A DNA stretch of 64,000 nt from Datura wrightii (GCA_035772735.1 JASDFA010000010.1:35527501-35591500), one strand, 5' to 3'. Positions 11,096 through 23,296 are shown, counted from the first letter of the stretch. Made by a program: numbers and translations. The notes: a model not told the origin generated them from the sequence alone.

Positions 11096-11108
11096 AAGTG
11101 TGGGGTTG
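11096..11108 (+). other. Polypurine tract of A
   Basis: AAGTGTGGGGTTG lies directly against the 3' LTR start TGATCACG, the position where plus-strand DNA synthesis is primed. Confidence 0.75.
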
Positions 11109-12595
11109 TGATCACGGGCAAAAATAGCATGCCTGAGATACGCTTTATAACTTAAATTAGTCTTGTTTATCTAAGTTATTGTCTACATTTTCATGTAATT
11201 TTATATGAATGTGAAGATATGTGCTAACCAACATGATTAGCCTTTGTTTTGTAGGTTTTGATGACTTTCGAGTAACTAATCCCTGAGTTGGTGAAGTAGA
11301 GGCTTGGAAACGGAATTAACCTGTGAATGTCGGCAAAGAGGAGACACAAAACAGCCCACCTGCGCGTCGGCAACGTGCCACGGCAGGCTGGCTGCGCGAC
11401 ATGGAGGTGTCAACGCGCTGCCCAAGCAGCGTGACATGCTGCCAACGCGGCAGGGGGCTGCCGAGGCCAAATTTCGGGTGATTTCCAGAGAGCTTTCGCG
11501 TTGCCTCCGTGTCACAGAGGTAGTGCTCCGCGATACACTCCGTGACATGGAGCCGTTCCACGAAAGGCTAAATTAAGCACGTTCTACATTTACTATAAAT
11601 AGGTCCCTTAGGTCCTAATTCCATTGGGTCATGATTTTATTCTGGAAAACTACCTAGGAGTGAAGGGAGAAGTGGGAGAACTCATCTAGGGTTTGTCAAA
11701 TTCCCTTCTCATCTACCAAATTCATGTAAGTATGTTAGTTTAGTAGCAGTTAGTGTAGTTTTACAAACATGAATGGCAAGAACCCTTCCTCTAGGGTTGA
11801 AGCCATGAATTATGATTGTGATTTTATGAAATTGTTTTGGAATTAAGTTATTGATTGTTGTTTTCGTCTTGCATTCTGGATTGTTGGTTGATTTTATGAT
11901 TGATCACCATGAAATCATATTTGTTAGCTTGAGTAATAGCTTGAGAAAGCATTACTTAGGTCAGGACATGAGAATGTGAGGAGCATGTTTGTATCTCGGG
12001 AGAGATTTTTGTGTCAGGATAGAAATATACCTAACACCGTGCTTGGTTGACACACGGGGGTTATGAAAGAGCAACTTGGGATGTCACATCACCACTCGAA
12101 GAAGTAGTTGTGAGGCTAAGTTGAGTTAAATGGTTAGACGCACGAAAGTCCCTAATCGTTTCCCCGTAAACCACAACATAATTGATTGCCCGCGACTAGA
12201 AATTAAACTCCTCGCTCACAGTGATGCAGTGAGGCTAGATTGCCGTGTTTAGAGGATCGAAAGACCATAAACATGCAATTCTAATTATGTGAAATAACAA
12301 TTGATAGTTCCATGCTTAACCCATTGCAAATCGTAGTATCGCATGATTAATTGGTTTTAACTCTATGTTGCTCCTAGAGTAATTTCAGAATATTTCGTTG
12401 ACCCAAACTTAGACTTAATTAATCTCAATCGAAAATGTTTATAATCAACACTTGAGGTATTTAAGATCACACTAGAAATGGATAGTTAGAGGAATGGGTC
12501 CAGTCCCTGTGGGTTCGACAATCCGGTTCTTAAGAAGAGCCACTATATTACTTGCACGACCCGTACACTTGCGGACGCGCGAATCGGGCACGTCA
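11109..12595 (+). repeat. A 3' LTR
   Basis: Nearly identical to 5075-6560, with scattered substitutions, and followed by the CTTAA duplication. It retains the GTAAGT donor at 11726 that the 5' copy has lost. TATA box at 11593-11602. Confidence 0.95.
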
Positions 12596-13352
12596 CTTAA
12601 CCCACTTGTTTTCATGGTGATCAAGCATAAAAAAAACAATAATGAAGATTGTAAGACAAAAAAACAATTAACAACTCAACCCAAAACGAATTTAAGCATT
12701 TACAATCATATCCATGGCCTCAACCCTAGCTGGAGGGTTCTAGCCACTCATGTTTGTACAAATATTCAAAAACATGTTTAGAGTAATATACTTACAAGAA
12801 TAGATGAAAATAAATGAAGTAATATGAACCCTAGGTGAGTTCTCCAAGTATCCCTCGCGCCTCCCTTCAGTTTTTCCAGAAAATCGCGTGTACCCTAATT
12901 TTGGGGCAAGGTTCCTATTTATTGTAAATGAGAATCTGCAGATTTTTTACCTTTGGTGGAATGGCAACGTGTCACGGAGGTGAATGCAGAGCCTTGCCTC
13001 CGTGACACGGAGGTAACACGTACCCTCACAGGAATGTGCCAAAAAATGCAATTTTCGGCCATGTGTTGCCGCGTTGGCAGCGTGCCACGACCCCTATCGC
13101 GCAGGGTGCCAGTTATTGCATGTTTTCTTGTTGATTTCACGTTTTTCTCTTGATTCCATTCCTCCACTTCACAAAATCATGAATTATTTCCTCAAATGCA
13201 TTATTAACCTTCAAAAACAAGGACTAATCATGTTGGTAAGTATATATTCACATTTACATAAAATCACATGATAATGTATATAAATAAGTAGATAAACAAG
13301 TCTAAATTGAGTTATAAAGTAGCACTTGGGCATGCAATTATGCCCAAGATCA
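12596..13352 (-). repeat. B 3' LTR, inner part
   Basis: Continues B's left LTR after A, collinear with 17000-17756. It contains the palindromic array GTCACGGAGG/CCTCCGTGACACGGAGG (12965-13020), CGCGTTGGCAGCGTGCCACG (13070-13090) and a minus-strand splice donor CTTGTAAGTA at 12791-12795. It ends GCCCAAGATCA at 13352. Confidence 0.92.
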
Positions 13353-15128
13353 CAACCCCACACTTAAAGCCTTGTTCGTCCTCGAACAAACCTTTTACAT
13401 ATCATTCACATGAAGACTCACACATAGCTAATTTAGCAAGATAATTCAAGCAAGGGCTACAATGACTGTTTAAGATATCCAGCTAAAAATAGACCATGCA
13501 AGATTTAACCATTAAAATCAATTTTAACTATGTTTAGACTTCCTAACCTCAAGACTTGACTCTCAATCTTAGCAAACTCATGCAAATCAACTGATCAAGA
13601 AATCCAACATGAATTATATCCTTCATTAAACATCTGTCCTCACAACAAGAGAGTTACCCATTTTCACACGCAAATTTTTAAATCACAACATGTATGGGTA
13701 AATGAATAGAATTACGCTCACTCTCACAAAGAATTCACATGCATCATGTAATGACCCATAAGCTTGCCCTTAGTGTTTTACTCCACTTATTTAAGGATGT
13801 TTGAACGTAAGATCAAGTAGGACTTTTAGGTTGTAATGTAGGCTAAGGGTAGGTAGGTATTCTTTAATAATCGTGTCATTCTTCCCCAAGCGCTTTAATA
13901 CATCACACCTTCATTAGGAATATTTCTTCTCTTACTTCACCCTCCTTCTTTTCACTTTTCCTCTTCTTGTTCCCATTTCTTTAAGCACACTTAGCTTATT
14001 GTGTAAGGAGTACTTAAGCCCTTTTTCATTTATTTCTTTTCTTACTCCCTACCAATAATCAGGCATTTTCAAACAAGTGCACCTCTAAGTTTTTCCTTAA
14101 CTTCCACAACTGCTATTTTTCCTTCTTTTTCCCAATTCTCACTCCTTCACTCTTTTGGATTTTTCACTTAAGCGCTTAGGAGTTTTGGATCAATTTCAAG
14201 GCTAATGAAAGAAAAAGGATTTAGCTTATGTTGTAGCTATCAAAGAATAGGCTTAAGGCTCAATGGGGCTAACTAGGATTCAATATTCAAGGTAGGTAAG
14301 GCAAGGATTAAATATTTGGCTCATTCAAAGAAAGGCCTAAATCATTTCTTACACTCTACATCCTTCATTTCGTTTTATATACACACCGGGCAAGTTCTAG
14401 ACACTCTACAATAGCATGGAATATTCAAACATCTTACACACATAGCACATGCTCAATTTAAGACACATTCAGCAGACTCTTAACTCAGCTAATCACAAAG
14501 ATGCAAAATTAAGCTTTCAGCACATAGAGTCAAATTCAAGAGCCTAGGTGTCTCAAACAAAGTTATACACTTCTTGCATGCTTCAACACTAACCACATTC
14601 GCATCTTACAATCATGTATAGCACATAACAAGAACATCAAACCATCAATTAGCTACGGGTTCAAAAAGAAATTTTTTTTTATTCTTCTTCGGTTCAAAGA
14701 CCCCCCCGTCGGAAAAGAACCGACAAGAAAAACCCACGGGTGGGTGAATCATGCTCAAATCAAAAATGTTCCTTTAACCAATACTTATCAAGCACTAAAT
14801 TCACCCAAAATCATTAAGCACAAAATTTTGAAATTTCCCTTACCCACACTTGAATCATGCTATGTCCTCATAGCATCAAATTAAAATTTAAAGATGGTGA
14901 GAAATACTCCCTGAGGCCTTGAGGCCTAGCTAACAACATGTTTTTCTTTCTTTGAACACGTGGGTATTCAACCCCACACTTTTCCTCTTTCATGCTTCTT
15001 AGCTTCCTCCTCCAAGGGTACTCAGACTTCCCCTCCATCTGTGCTTAAATCTCCACCAAAAAATAGTAACAAGATGAAACTAAACAAAATCACACAAATG
15101 CAAGAAATTAAATGGTACCTGTGGTACC
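13353..15128 (-). other. B 3' noncoding region with polypurine tracts
   Basis: No coding sequence seen. On the minus strand AAGTGTGGGGTTG (13353-13365) abuts the 3' LTR and is the likely plus-strand primer. A second AAGTGTGGGG lies at 14972-14981 and a weaker one near 14843, matching the spacing in A. The rest is collinear with 9213-11095 of A (reverse) and with 21510-23239 of C. Confidence 0.75.
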
Positions 15129-15176
15129 CTTGGGTTGCCTCCTAAGTAGCGCCTAATTTTACGTCGTGGCACGACG
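15129..15176 (-). other. Conserved post-ORF stem-loop pair of B
   Basis: In element sense a first hairpin CGTCGT-GCC-ACGACG (15162-15176) is followed by CTTAGG-AGGCAA-CCCAAG (15129-15146), the latter with one mismatched pair. The pair starts 10 nt after the stop codon of the B ORF. Same module as in A, C, D and G. Confidence 0.7.
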
Positions 15177-15185
15177 CATCAGGTT

Positions 15186-16133
15186 TCACCACTTTTCCCT
15201 CCACCTTGAGGATATGAATCTCACCCCCAATTTCTTCTCTAGTTTTCTACTATGCTCCAGGGGTGGTGGTGAAAAAATGAAAGCACCAAGCAGTGGATGT
15301 TGCCTTTTGCACTTATTGGCCTTTACATAAGTGAAGTCATTTTGTCTATCAGAATCAGCAAATTTCAGAATATATGGAGCTTGTTCCTCCTCTAGACCTT
15401 TCTCTACAAGCTTAGAAGACTCTATTTCTAGGTTGTCAACCAAACTTAATGTCGAGAAATGCTTCGAGTGGGGTACAATACACCTCAACTCTAAAACTGC
15501 ATTATGCTTGACCTCCTTACTTGTATACACCTTCTCCATATCAACATCTAACTCCCCATGTATGTTAAATGGTTGGAACTGTATCTCTTCTTCCATGAAT
15601 GGATTGGCCATAAGTGTGAGACCATCACGGGGACTCTCAAGAGATTCTAATTGTTGGGCTTCTTCCAAGAACTCACCCTTTTCTTCTTCTTGTAGTTCCT
15701 CTTGAGTATCGTATAAGACTGTTACTTGCAAATCACCGCAAGCTTCAGCCTCAACCATCATCTCCGTGACCTTGGCGCTTATCATTTCTAGGACCTCTCT
15801 ATTTTCCTTGGTCTAAACTCTAAATACTTCCATCTCCTCCATCATTGCTTCTGTTTTCTCAAGGACTTGTTTTATCATGTTTTGTATCCGATCTTGGCGT
15901 TCCAAGTCCTCATTTTCATCATTCCTATATTCATCAAAAACAACAGAAGGATCATAGTAGGGGCTTGGGGGAGGGGAGTATGCATTTGGACAGCCATCCC
16001 AATGGCCATTTTGACCACCACATATATTGCAAGTATTACAATGTTGCCACAAGTGAGGTCCTCCACAATTCAGACAACACTCACCAAAATGAGAGTATCC
16101 ACCATTTAACCCATTTGTATTCCGTGATGTCAT
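15186..16133 (-). pseudogene. ORF of unknown function with two zinc knuckles (B copy)
   Basis: One frame of about 315 codons from ATG at 16133, interrupted by a single TAG near 15810 where the C copy has CAG (Gln). The N-terminus has two knuckle-like motifs, CLNCGGPHLWQHC (CX2CX3HX4C) and CNICGGQNGHWDGC (CX2CX5HX3C). The first has the same spacing as the gag knuckle of D. A Pro/Tyr stretch, an acidic Glu-rich coiled segment and a C-terminal domain (from about KVYTSKEVKHNA to RWREKW) follow. I do not recognise the C-terminal domain; it is neither protease nor RT. It lies where gag lies in related elements and is followed by the same stem-loop, so a gag-derived RNA-binding role is plausible but unproven. 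Most residues match the C copy. Confidence 0.75.
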
Positions 16134-16308
16134 GTTAAGAAGGGTATCAGATTAAAAACAAAAATTTAAAATAAATTTAAAACAAATATTTTTTTTAACA
16201 TTAAAAAAAATATATAGATACTAACACAAAACAAGATTTTTTTTAATTATTTTTTATATGAATGTAAACTAACAGAAGAAAATGTTTTTAATTCACTAAT
16301 TACGCCAG

Positions 16309-16326
16309 TCCCCGGCAACGACGCCA
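16309..16326 (-). other. Primer-binding site of B (tRNA-Asp)
   Basis: The minus strand reads TGGCGTCGTTGCCGGGGA, 6 nt inside the 5' LTR end, with one difference from the tRNA-Asp complement. Confidence 0.9.
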
Positions 16327-16332
16327 AAAACT

Positions 16333-17756
16333 TGTTGCGTTGCAGCGCACACGCAAGTGCACGCGGTGGTACAAGTAATATAGTGGCCCTTTTTAAGAGT
16401 CGAAATGTCGAATCCACTGGGACTGGTTCAGCGAATTATCAAGTTCAAGTGTTAGTTAAGATGTTGATTTTAGAAGTTTTCGATAATTTGTAATTAAATC
16501 TTGAGGGTGACACGAAATAATATGGAAGCAATACAAAACAAAACTAGAGTCAAGGCCGGATAATCATGCACTACTACAATTCATAATGGGTTAAGTATGA
16601 AATTATCAATTGTTGTCTCACATAGTTGGAAATGCATGTTCATGGTCTGTCGAGCCTCTAAACACGACAAACTAGCCTCACAACTACATCGTTGAGCGGG
16701 GATGTGACAACCTAGTTCGTAGGCAATTTAACTACGTGGATGTGGTTTACGGGGTTTATGCTCTTGATTAGGGACTTCCGTACCTCCAACCATTTAACCA
16801 AACTTAGCTTCACAACTACTTCTACGAGTGGTGAAGTGATAAATCTAAGCCGGTGTCTTGCTATCGTCCTGTTTTATCAACCAAGCAAGGTAAATTAGGT
16901 ATATTCCTACCTAACCGTGAATCCTATCAAAAGATAAGAACTTGCTTCCTACAATCTTATGTTCTTGCCTAGGGTTTCTCTTCCAAGCTTTCACCTAAGT
17001 TTAACCCACTTGTTTTCATGGTGATCAAGCATAAAAACAACAATAATGAAGATTGTAAGACAAAACAACAATTAACAACTCAACCCAAAACAAATTTAAG
17101 CATTTACAATCATATCCATGGCCTCAACCCTAGCTGGAGGGTTCTAGCCACTCATGTTTGTACAAATACTCAAAAACATGTTTAGAGTAATATACTTACA
17201 AGAATAGATGAAAATAAATGAAGAAAATATGAACCCTAGGTGAGTTCTCCAAGTCTCCCTCGCACCTCCCTTCGGTTTTTCCAGAAAATCAAGTGTACCT
17301 AATTTAGGGGCAAGGCTCCTATTTATAGTAAATGAGAATCTATAGATTTTTTGCCTGTGGTGGAATGGCAACGTGTCACGGAGGTGAACGCGGAGCCTTG
17401 CCTCCGTGACATGGAGGTAACGCGTACCCTCACTGGAATGTGCCAAAAATGCAATTTTCGGCCAAGTGTTGCCGCGTTGGCAGCGTGCCACGACCCCTAT
17501 CGCGTAGGGTGCCAGTTATTGCATGTTTTCTTGTTGACTTTCACGTTTTGCTCTTGATTCCATTCCTCCACTTCACAAAATCATGAATTAGTTCCTCAAA
17601 TGCATTATTAACCTTCAAAAACAAGGACTAATCATGTTGGTTAGTATATATTCACATTTACATAAAATCACATGAGAATGTATATAAATAAGTAGATAAA
17701 CAAGACTAAATTGAGTTATAAAGTAGCACTTGGGCATGCAATTATGCCCAAGATCA
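16333..17756 (-). repeat. B 5' LTR
   Basis: Complete 1.42-kb LTR, TGTTGCG to AAGATCA on the plus strand, followed by the TCTAC duplication. On the minus strand it contains a TATA box (CTATAAATAG near 17320-17329) preceded by the CCTCCGTGACATGGAGG-type array (17375-17420), and a splice donor CTTGTAAGTA near 17201. Confidence 0.94.
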
Positions 17757-18957
17757 TCTACTTCGACGCTTCAATCGGAAAAACTTTAGGAAACTTACAA
17801 CAGTTATCAAAATTAAATTTTCTTACCCCTACCTCATCATATCAACTCAAAACACTATGCATATGCAAAATTTCCAAATATAACACAGAGGAATTGAAAC
17901 ATGGCAAAATACTGTCACCTGCAACCACACACATAAATCTATAACACTTCCCTAGACAATTTACATAAGATTTTGTTGACCAAGTACTCTCACCTCAAAG
18001 AAGTCCCACACTCACACACGTGTATATGATTATCTCGGTATATTTCTATTGGGACTAGGTAAAATCCACTCACTCTCACAAAGAAGTTCGAATTGTATGC
18101 ATAAAATACCATAGGCTTGCCTTTACTTTCAATTCCTCGATTTTCGGACAATCAGCTAGGATCACTATAGGACTTTCTCGACTTGTAACGTAGGCTCGGG
18201 CTTGGGTATGGTACATATGGATTTTAGTATCTCAACCCTCCTTGGAACTATGCTTTTTACTCCACTTTTCAACTTTATTTCTATTTTCTCCCTTTGTCTT
18301 TTTTTTTCTGCACTTCCTTTCCTTTGCTTTAGACACTACGGATGCGGTTACTTTTTTTTTTCAACAAAAACTTATTGATGTCACACATTATTTTTCTTTT
18401 CTTTTCTTGCTTTTTGACAACAGTTATTTTTCTTTTCATCATGCATACCACACCCACTCTTTTTCCTTCTTTTTCATTACCCAAATTTACTTCCACCTGA
18501 TTCTTCTTACTCACCCCTATCATAGCCACCCTCAACTTAGGTGATTTACCTGAGTTGAAGTTCACAATGTCCAAGGAGGTACCAGGGCCAAAACAGGTTC
18601 ATCATAATAAAATCAGGCAGGTGAATTAGTGTGCATGAACAGAAAGGTCAATTTAAGCTCAAAATCAAGGGATTTTTATTCACTTTGGTAGGTCTTTTAG
18701 GCTAAAGTGGAATCATAAATAAAAAACCGCCTATGATCCTTTCCTAGTTCCTTATCCTCTATCTCAGTACGACTGACCAGGAATGTTCTAGATTGACACA
18801 TACAACCGAATTCAGCTATCAGACCTCACTTCACACATCAGCAGGAGGAGCGATGATGAGTCAATCATTGGAGAAAGCAACTGTTATACTTGACTGAGTG
18901 ATCAAGACGAACAGGGCCTGACACACTAGGGAAGCAGAGACAACTGTAGGTACTATG
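17757..18957 (-). other. K2 3' noncoding region, continued after B
   Basis: No ORF with a recognisable product. The segment 18060-18210 (CACTCTCACAAAGAAGTTCG, then ATAGGCTTGCCTTTA and GTAACGTAGGCTCGGG) aligns with 13720-13850 of B and 55740-55900 of G. This marks it as the same type of element 3' region. A T/C-rich tract (18240-18500) follows. D inserts at 18958, preceded by CTATG, the expected D target duplication, whose partner lies outside the window. Confidence 0.6.
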
Positions 18958-20198
18958 TGATGTTGGGCATATTTTCATGCCAATTTGCCATATTTTTACC
19001 CATATTTGATCATGTTTTGAGTTCATAATCCTTAATTTATTGTTAAATTCATGTGTGTGTGTTTTATGCGCTAACAAATGATTTGAGTTGATTTGAGTAG
19101 GAAACTAAGCAAAATGGGCTCAAAATAATGCAAGGAATGAAGATTTCAAGAGCTGAAGGGTTTGGTGCTGTGGCTGGTGCCTCGTACCAAGTCCCAAACT
19201 TCAGAGAAAAAAATCTCAGTCTGGTAATATGGCTGGCGCACCTTGGTGATATGCGCGCCAGCCCTCAAACTTCAGAGAATTGCACTTTAAAAATTTGGCG
19301 AGATAAGTGGCTCCCTGTGCCAGAGGTGTCCAAGACTTAGAGAAATTTTATGAACATCTTGGCGAGATAAAGGGGGCGGCACGGCAGACCCTATCCGGAG
19401 CTGAAATTGTTGGAAATTTGACTAAGTCTGTGGTGAGATAGGAGGGGCGACGCACCAGAGCCATTTCGTGATGAGAAATGCTGAATTTAATGCCAAGTCT
19501 TGAAGGGTAGAAAAGGACATTTGAAGACTCATCTATAAATATAAGCCTTAAGTCATTTGTTACGTAGTTTTGGACTTCTTTGAAGCAGTCTTTACTTATT
19601 TTTTATTCCGTAATTCATTCATGAAAGCTTGTAAGGCATTTGGAAGGAAGACAAGGTTCTACAATTAGTTTTTTCTTCTTTACTTCGTATTTTCGCATGA
19701 TGATGACTAAATATTTGTTTTTTCATGTGTCTATGAGTGGCTAAACACATATTCTAGGGTTGTGGCCATGGTGAATGTTTGATTGTTTGACAAAATAAAT
19801 AAACTTAGTTTTGATTCTTCTTTTATGGTTGTTTGTATTTATTTATGTTAATTTATTATTTATGAGATTGATCATCTTGTAAGTAATCTGTATCATCTTG
19901 TAAGTAATCTGTTGGCTTTCGATTGAACATGGGAAAGAGAATCGAAAGGGTTAAAAATAAATACAGAACAGGAATTCAAAGTCCCTTGAACCCATTAGTG
20001 ATAGGATAGAAGTTGTTGAGGATAGGGATATACCCTTCAATCCCGTTTAGTTGAAATATCGTCGTTTCATTATTCTCCTGCGACCATATGGATATAGGCG
20101 TTAGGGTCATGAAATAGTTCTTGGATGCTAGGGATAGTGGCAAGAAATGGGATAGTAACTTACAACTAACAACCATAGGAATAATCATGCTAGTTTAA
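18958..20198 (+). repeat. D 5' LTR, first part
   Basis: Begins TGATGTTGGGCATATTTTCA, related to the A and B LTR starts. A word array (19160-19465) repeats GGCGAGATAA/GGTGAGATAGG and GCGCACC/GCGCGCC motifs, followed by the TATA box CTATAAATA at 19533-19541. It ends at TTTAA (20194-20198), the C target duplication. Confidence 0.85.
19533..19541 (+). promoter_or_regulatory. TATA box of D 5' LTR
   Basis: CTATAAATA, about 70 bp downstream of the GGTGAGATAGG array. The element's internal block at 40430-40660 repeats this order. Confidence 0.6.
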
Positions 20199-21509
20199 TG
20201 TTGCACCCAGCGCACACGCAAGCATATGCGGTCGTACAAGTAATACAGTGACCTTTTTTAAGAGTCGGATGTTGAACCCACAGAGATTGGACCAATTCAG
20301 TGAATTATCAAGTTCAAGTGTAAGATTTTAAACTTCACAAGTGTAAGATTTTAACCTTGATTATAGAAGTTTTCGGTAAATTATAATTAGGTTTTGGGGT
20401 GGTCACAAAACAATATGGAAACATTATAAGAAGCAACTAGAGTTAAGGCCGGATAATCACGCAATGCTACACTTTGTAATGGTTCACGTATTAAATTATC
20501 AATTGTTGTCTCACATAGTTGGAAGTGCGATGTTCATGGTCTCTCGAGCCTCTAAACACGACAAACTAGCCTGCAGCTACATCGTTGAGCGGGGATGTGA
20601 CATCCTAGTTCGTGGGCAATTCAACTACATGGATGTGGTATACGAGGTTTGTGCTCTTGATTAGGGACTTTCATACCTCTAATCATTTAACCTAACTTAG
20701 CTTCACAACTACTTCTATGAGTGGTGGAGTGACAATTCTAAGCCGGTGTCTTGCTATCGTTCCATTTTATCAACCAAGCAAGGCAATTTAGGTATATTAT
20801 TTATCGTAATTGCGAATCATATCGAAAGATAAGAACTTCCTCCCTACATTCCTATGTTCTTGCCTAGGTTTACTCTTTCAAGCTTTTACCTAAAAGCATT
20901 TGTTTTCATGGTGATCAAGCATAAAAACAACAATAATGAAGAATGTAAGACAAAACAACAATTAACAACTCAAACCAAAATGAATTCATGCATTACAATC
21001 ATATCACGTAGCCTCAACCCTAGGGGAAGGGTTTTAGCCACTCATGTTCGTACAATAACTTACAAACACCGTTAAAGTAGAGTACTTACAAGAATAGATA
21101 AAAGAGAATGTAAAATTCGTGAACCCTAGGTGAGTTCTTCACTTCTCCCTTCGCTCCTCTACAATTTTTAGAAAATATTTCGTGACCCCTGATTTTAGAA
21201 GCTAAGGGTTCAATTTATACAAAGCTGAAAAAATGCAAAATTTGGCCTGTGGTGGAACAACTCCGTGGCACAGAGGCTATCACGGAGATTTTCCTCTGTC
21301 CACGGAGCAAACGCAGAGGTTCATTGTTTGGTGGCCCCTGCTTATATAAATTAATTCTTTGCTCCGTGGCACGTTGTTGAACGCCCCAATGCTTTTTTGT
21401 GGCACGGAGTTGACTCCAAATGTCCCTTTTAGCTTGTCTCATCATCCATAATCCATCCTTTAACATTTATCTTCAATATTAGGACCATTATATTCACATT
21501 GAGCTCCAT
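20199..21509 (-). repeat. C 3' LTR, truncated at its inner end
   Basis: Starts TGTTGCACCCAGCGCACACG, collinear with LTR a up to GAGCTCCATA at about 21509. There it jumps into internal sequence matching 13527 of B. The last part of the LTR and the polypurine tract are deleted. Confidence 0.85.
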
Positions 21510-23239
21510 ATAACCAAGTTAAGACCTTGTAGCCTCAAGAATCGACTCTACAACCACAAAAAACTCATGCACATTACCCAATCAAGAATTTTAACATGAA
21601 TTCTATCTTTTCTTAAACATGTGCCCTCACAACAAGAGAGATACCCATTTTTCACTTGAAAATTTTCCAATTATAACATGTATGGGTATATGAATAAGAA
21701 TTCAACTCACTCTCACAAAGAATTCACATGCATCATGTATTGACCCATAAGCTTGCCTTTAGTGTATTACTCCGCGAATTTAGGAATGTTTGAACGTAAG
21801 ATCAAGTAGGATTTATCGGGTTGTAATGTAAGCTAAGGGACGGGTAGGTACTATTCTGGCCAGTAATAGTAGCTATCTTCCCCAAGCGCTTTTAATACAT
21901 CACACTTTCCTTAGGAATTTCCATCTTTTTACTTCACCTTTACACTTTTTTCTCCCATTTTCCGCTTTTGTTTCCCCATTTCATTAAGCACACTTGAACT
22001 GCTAGTAAGGAGTACTTACGCAATTATTTTCTTTAATCTTCTTTTTCGCTCTTTTCTTCTTTTACTCCTTACTAATCTTGTTCAATTTTTTTTTAAAAAG
22101 TGCACCTCTAGTCTTTTCTTTAACTCCCACAACCACTATTTTTCTTCTCATTCCAACTTCTCCCTCCTTAACTTCTTTGCAATTTCACATAAGCGCTTAG
22201 GAATTTTGGATTAAATTCAAGGATAATGAAAGAAAAGGATTAAGCTTATGTTGCAGCTATCAAACAATAGGCTTAAGGCTCAATTGGGTTAACTAGGATC
22301 AGACATTCAAGGTAGGTAAAGTGACGGATAAAAATTAGGCTCATTCAAAGAAATGCCTAAATCATCTCCTACAATCGACATCTCTCATTTAGTTTTGTAT
22401 ACACACCAGGAAAGTTCTAGACACTGCACAATAGCATGGAATATTCAAAAACCTTACAGTCACAACACATGCTCAATTCAAGACAAATTCAGCTGACTCT
22501 TAACTTAGCTAATCACAAGAATTCAATATTAAGCTTTAAGCACTTAGAGTCACATTCAAGAGCCTAGGTGTATCAATCAAACTTATACAATTGGTTAACA
22601 TGCTTCTCAATTAAAACCACTTGCATCTTACAATCATGCATAGAACATAACAAGAACATCAAGTCGTCAATTAGCTAAGGGTAAAAACAAAAACCTATAG
22701 ACTAATTTTCCCTCAATACGGTCGTCATCCATCCATCGTCGGGAAAAGTCCCTAACTATGACTGAAAAGTTATGTACAAACAAATGAAAATTTTTATTTC
22801 GCGGTTCAAAGTGCCCCCCTTCGGAAAAGAACCGAAAAGAAAAACCAAAGGGTGGGTGAACTGTGCTCAATTCAATTTTTTTTCAACAAAAACATTATAC
22901 CCAGCACCATATTCACTCGAAATAACTTAGCACAAAATTCTGAAATTTTCCTCATCCCACACTTAATTTATGCTATGTCTCCAAAGCATCAATTACAATT
23001 AAAACAAAGGTGAGAGATACTTTCCAGAGGCCTCTAGGCCTAGCTATCAGCATGTTTTTCTCCATTTTTGAACACGTGGGTTATCGACCCCACACTCATC
23101 TTTTTGTCGTGCTCCTTAGCTTTTACTTTCATGGGTACTTAGACTTCCCCTGAATATGTGCTTAAAAACCAAAAAAAACAACTAGTGAAAAATAACCAAA
23201 ATTACAAACAAACTGAAAAGAAAGTGTACCTGTGGTACT
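21510..23239 (-). other. C 3' noncoding region
   Basis: No ORF seen. Collinear with 13527-15128 of B and, reversed, with A. It includes GCGCTTTTAATACATCACA (near 21890), GGTCGTCATCCATCCATCG (near 22720) and minus-strand AAGTGTGGGA/AGTGTGGGGTC words near 22950 and 23090. Confidence 0.7.
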
Positions 23240-23288
23240 CTTGGTTTGCCTCCCAAGCAGCGCCTTATTTTACGTCGCAGCACGACGT
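23240..23288 (-). other. Conserved post-ORF stem-loop pair of C
   Basis: In element sense an ACGTCGTGCTGCGACGT palindrome (23272-23288) precedes CTTGGG-AGGCAA-ACCAAG (23240-23257, one mismatched pair), starting about 9 nt past the ORF stop codon. Layout identical to B. Confidence 0.7.
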
Positions 23289-23296
23289 ATCAAGTT

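Larger units (their letters stand above)
5075..12595 (+). mobile_element. Element A: Athila-like gag-pro element without pol
   Basis: A complete 7.5-kb insertion inside B's left LTR, with TSD CTTAA at 5070-5074 and 12596-12600. LTRs are 5075-6560 and 11109-12595; the PBS is at 6567-6584 and the polypurine tract at 11096-11108. The internal region holds one gag-protease frame and then about 1.9 kb of noncoding DNA where pol would be expected. The LTRs differ at scattered positions, so it is not brand new, but it is younger than B, which it interrupts. Confidence 0.95.
4402..17756 (-). mobile_element. Element B: non-autonomous Athila-like LTR element
   Basis: B is bounded by TCTAC target duplications (4397-4401 and 17757-17761). 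Its two LTRs are about 1.42 kb (left: 4402-5074 plus 12601-13352; right: 16333-17756) and it has a tRNA-Asp PBS at 16309-16326. Without the inserted element A it is about 5.8 kb. The internal region of about 3 kb holds a single ORF of unknown function and long noncoding DNA, with no gag domain, protease, RT or integrase. LTR ends, PBS, stem-loop and 3' noncoding region match A, so B probably depends on proteins made by relatives. Confidence 0.92.

Noticed and set aside
11304..11576. Paired ORFs on both strands in the A LTRs (also 5242-5527)
   Set aside because: They arise from the GC-rich palindromic array of the LTR and are present in both LTR copies; no protein features.
15331..15705. Plus-strand ORF of 124 codons opposite the B ORF
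   Set aside because: It mirrors the Glu-rich minus-strand ORF (Ser/Leu-rich translation) and has no independent support; a similar shadow appears opposite the C ORF.
18240..18545. A Ser/Phe-rich membrane protein in the T/C-rich stretch
   Set aside because: Low-complexity composition inside a noncoding element 3' region; homologous stretches in B and G are not open.
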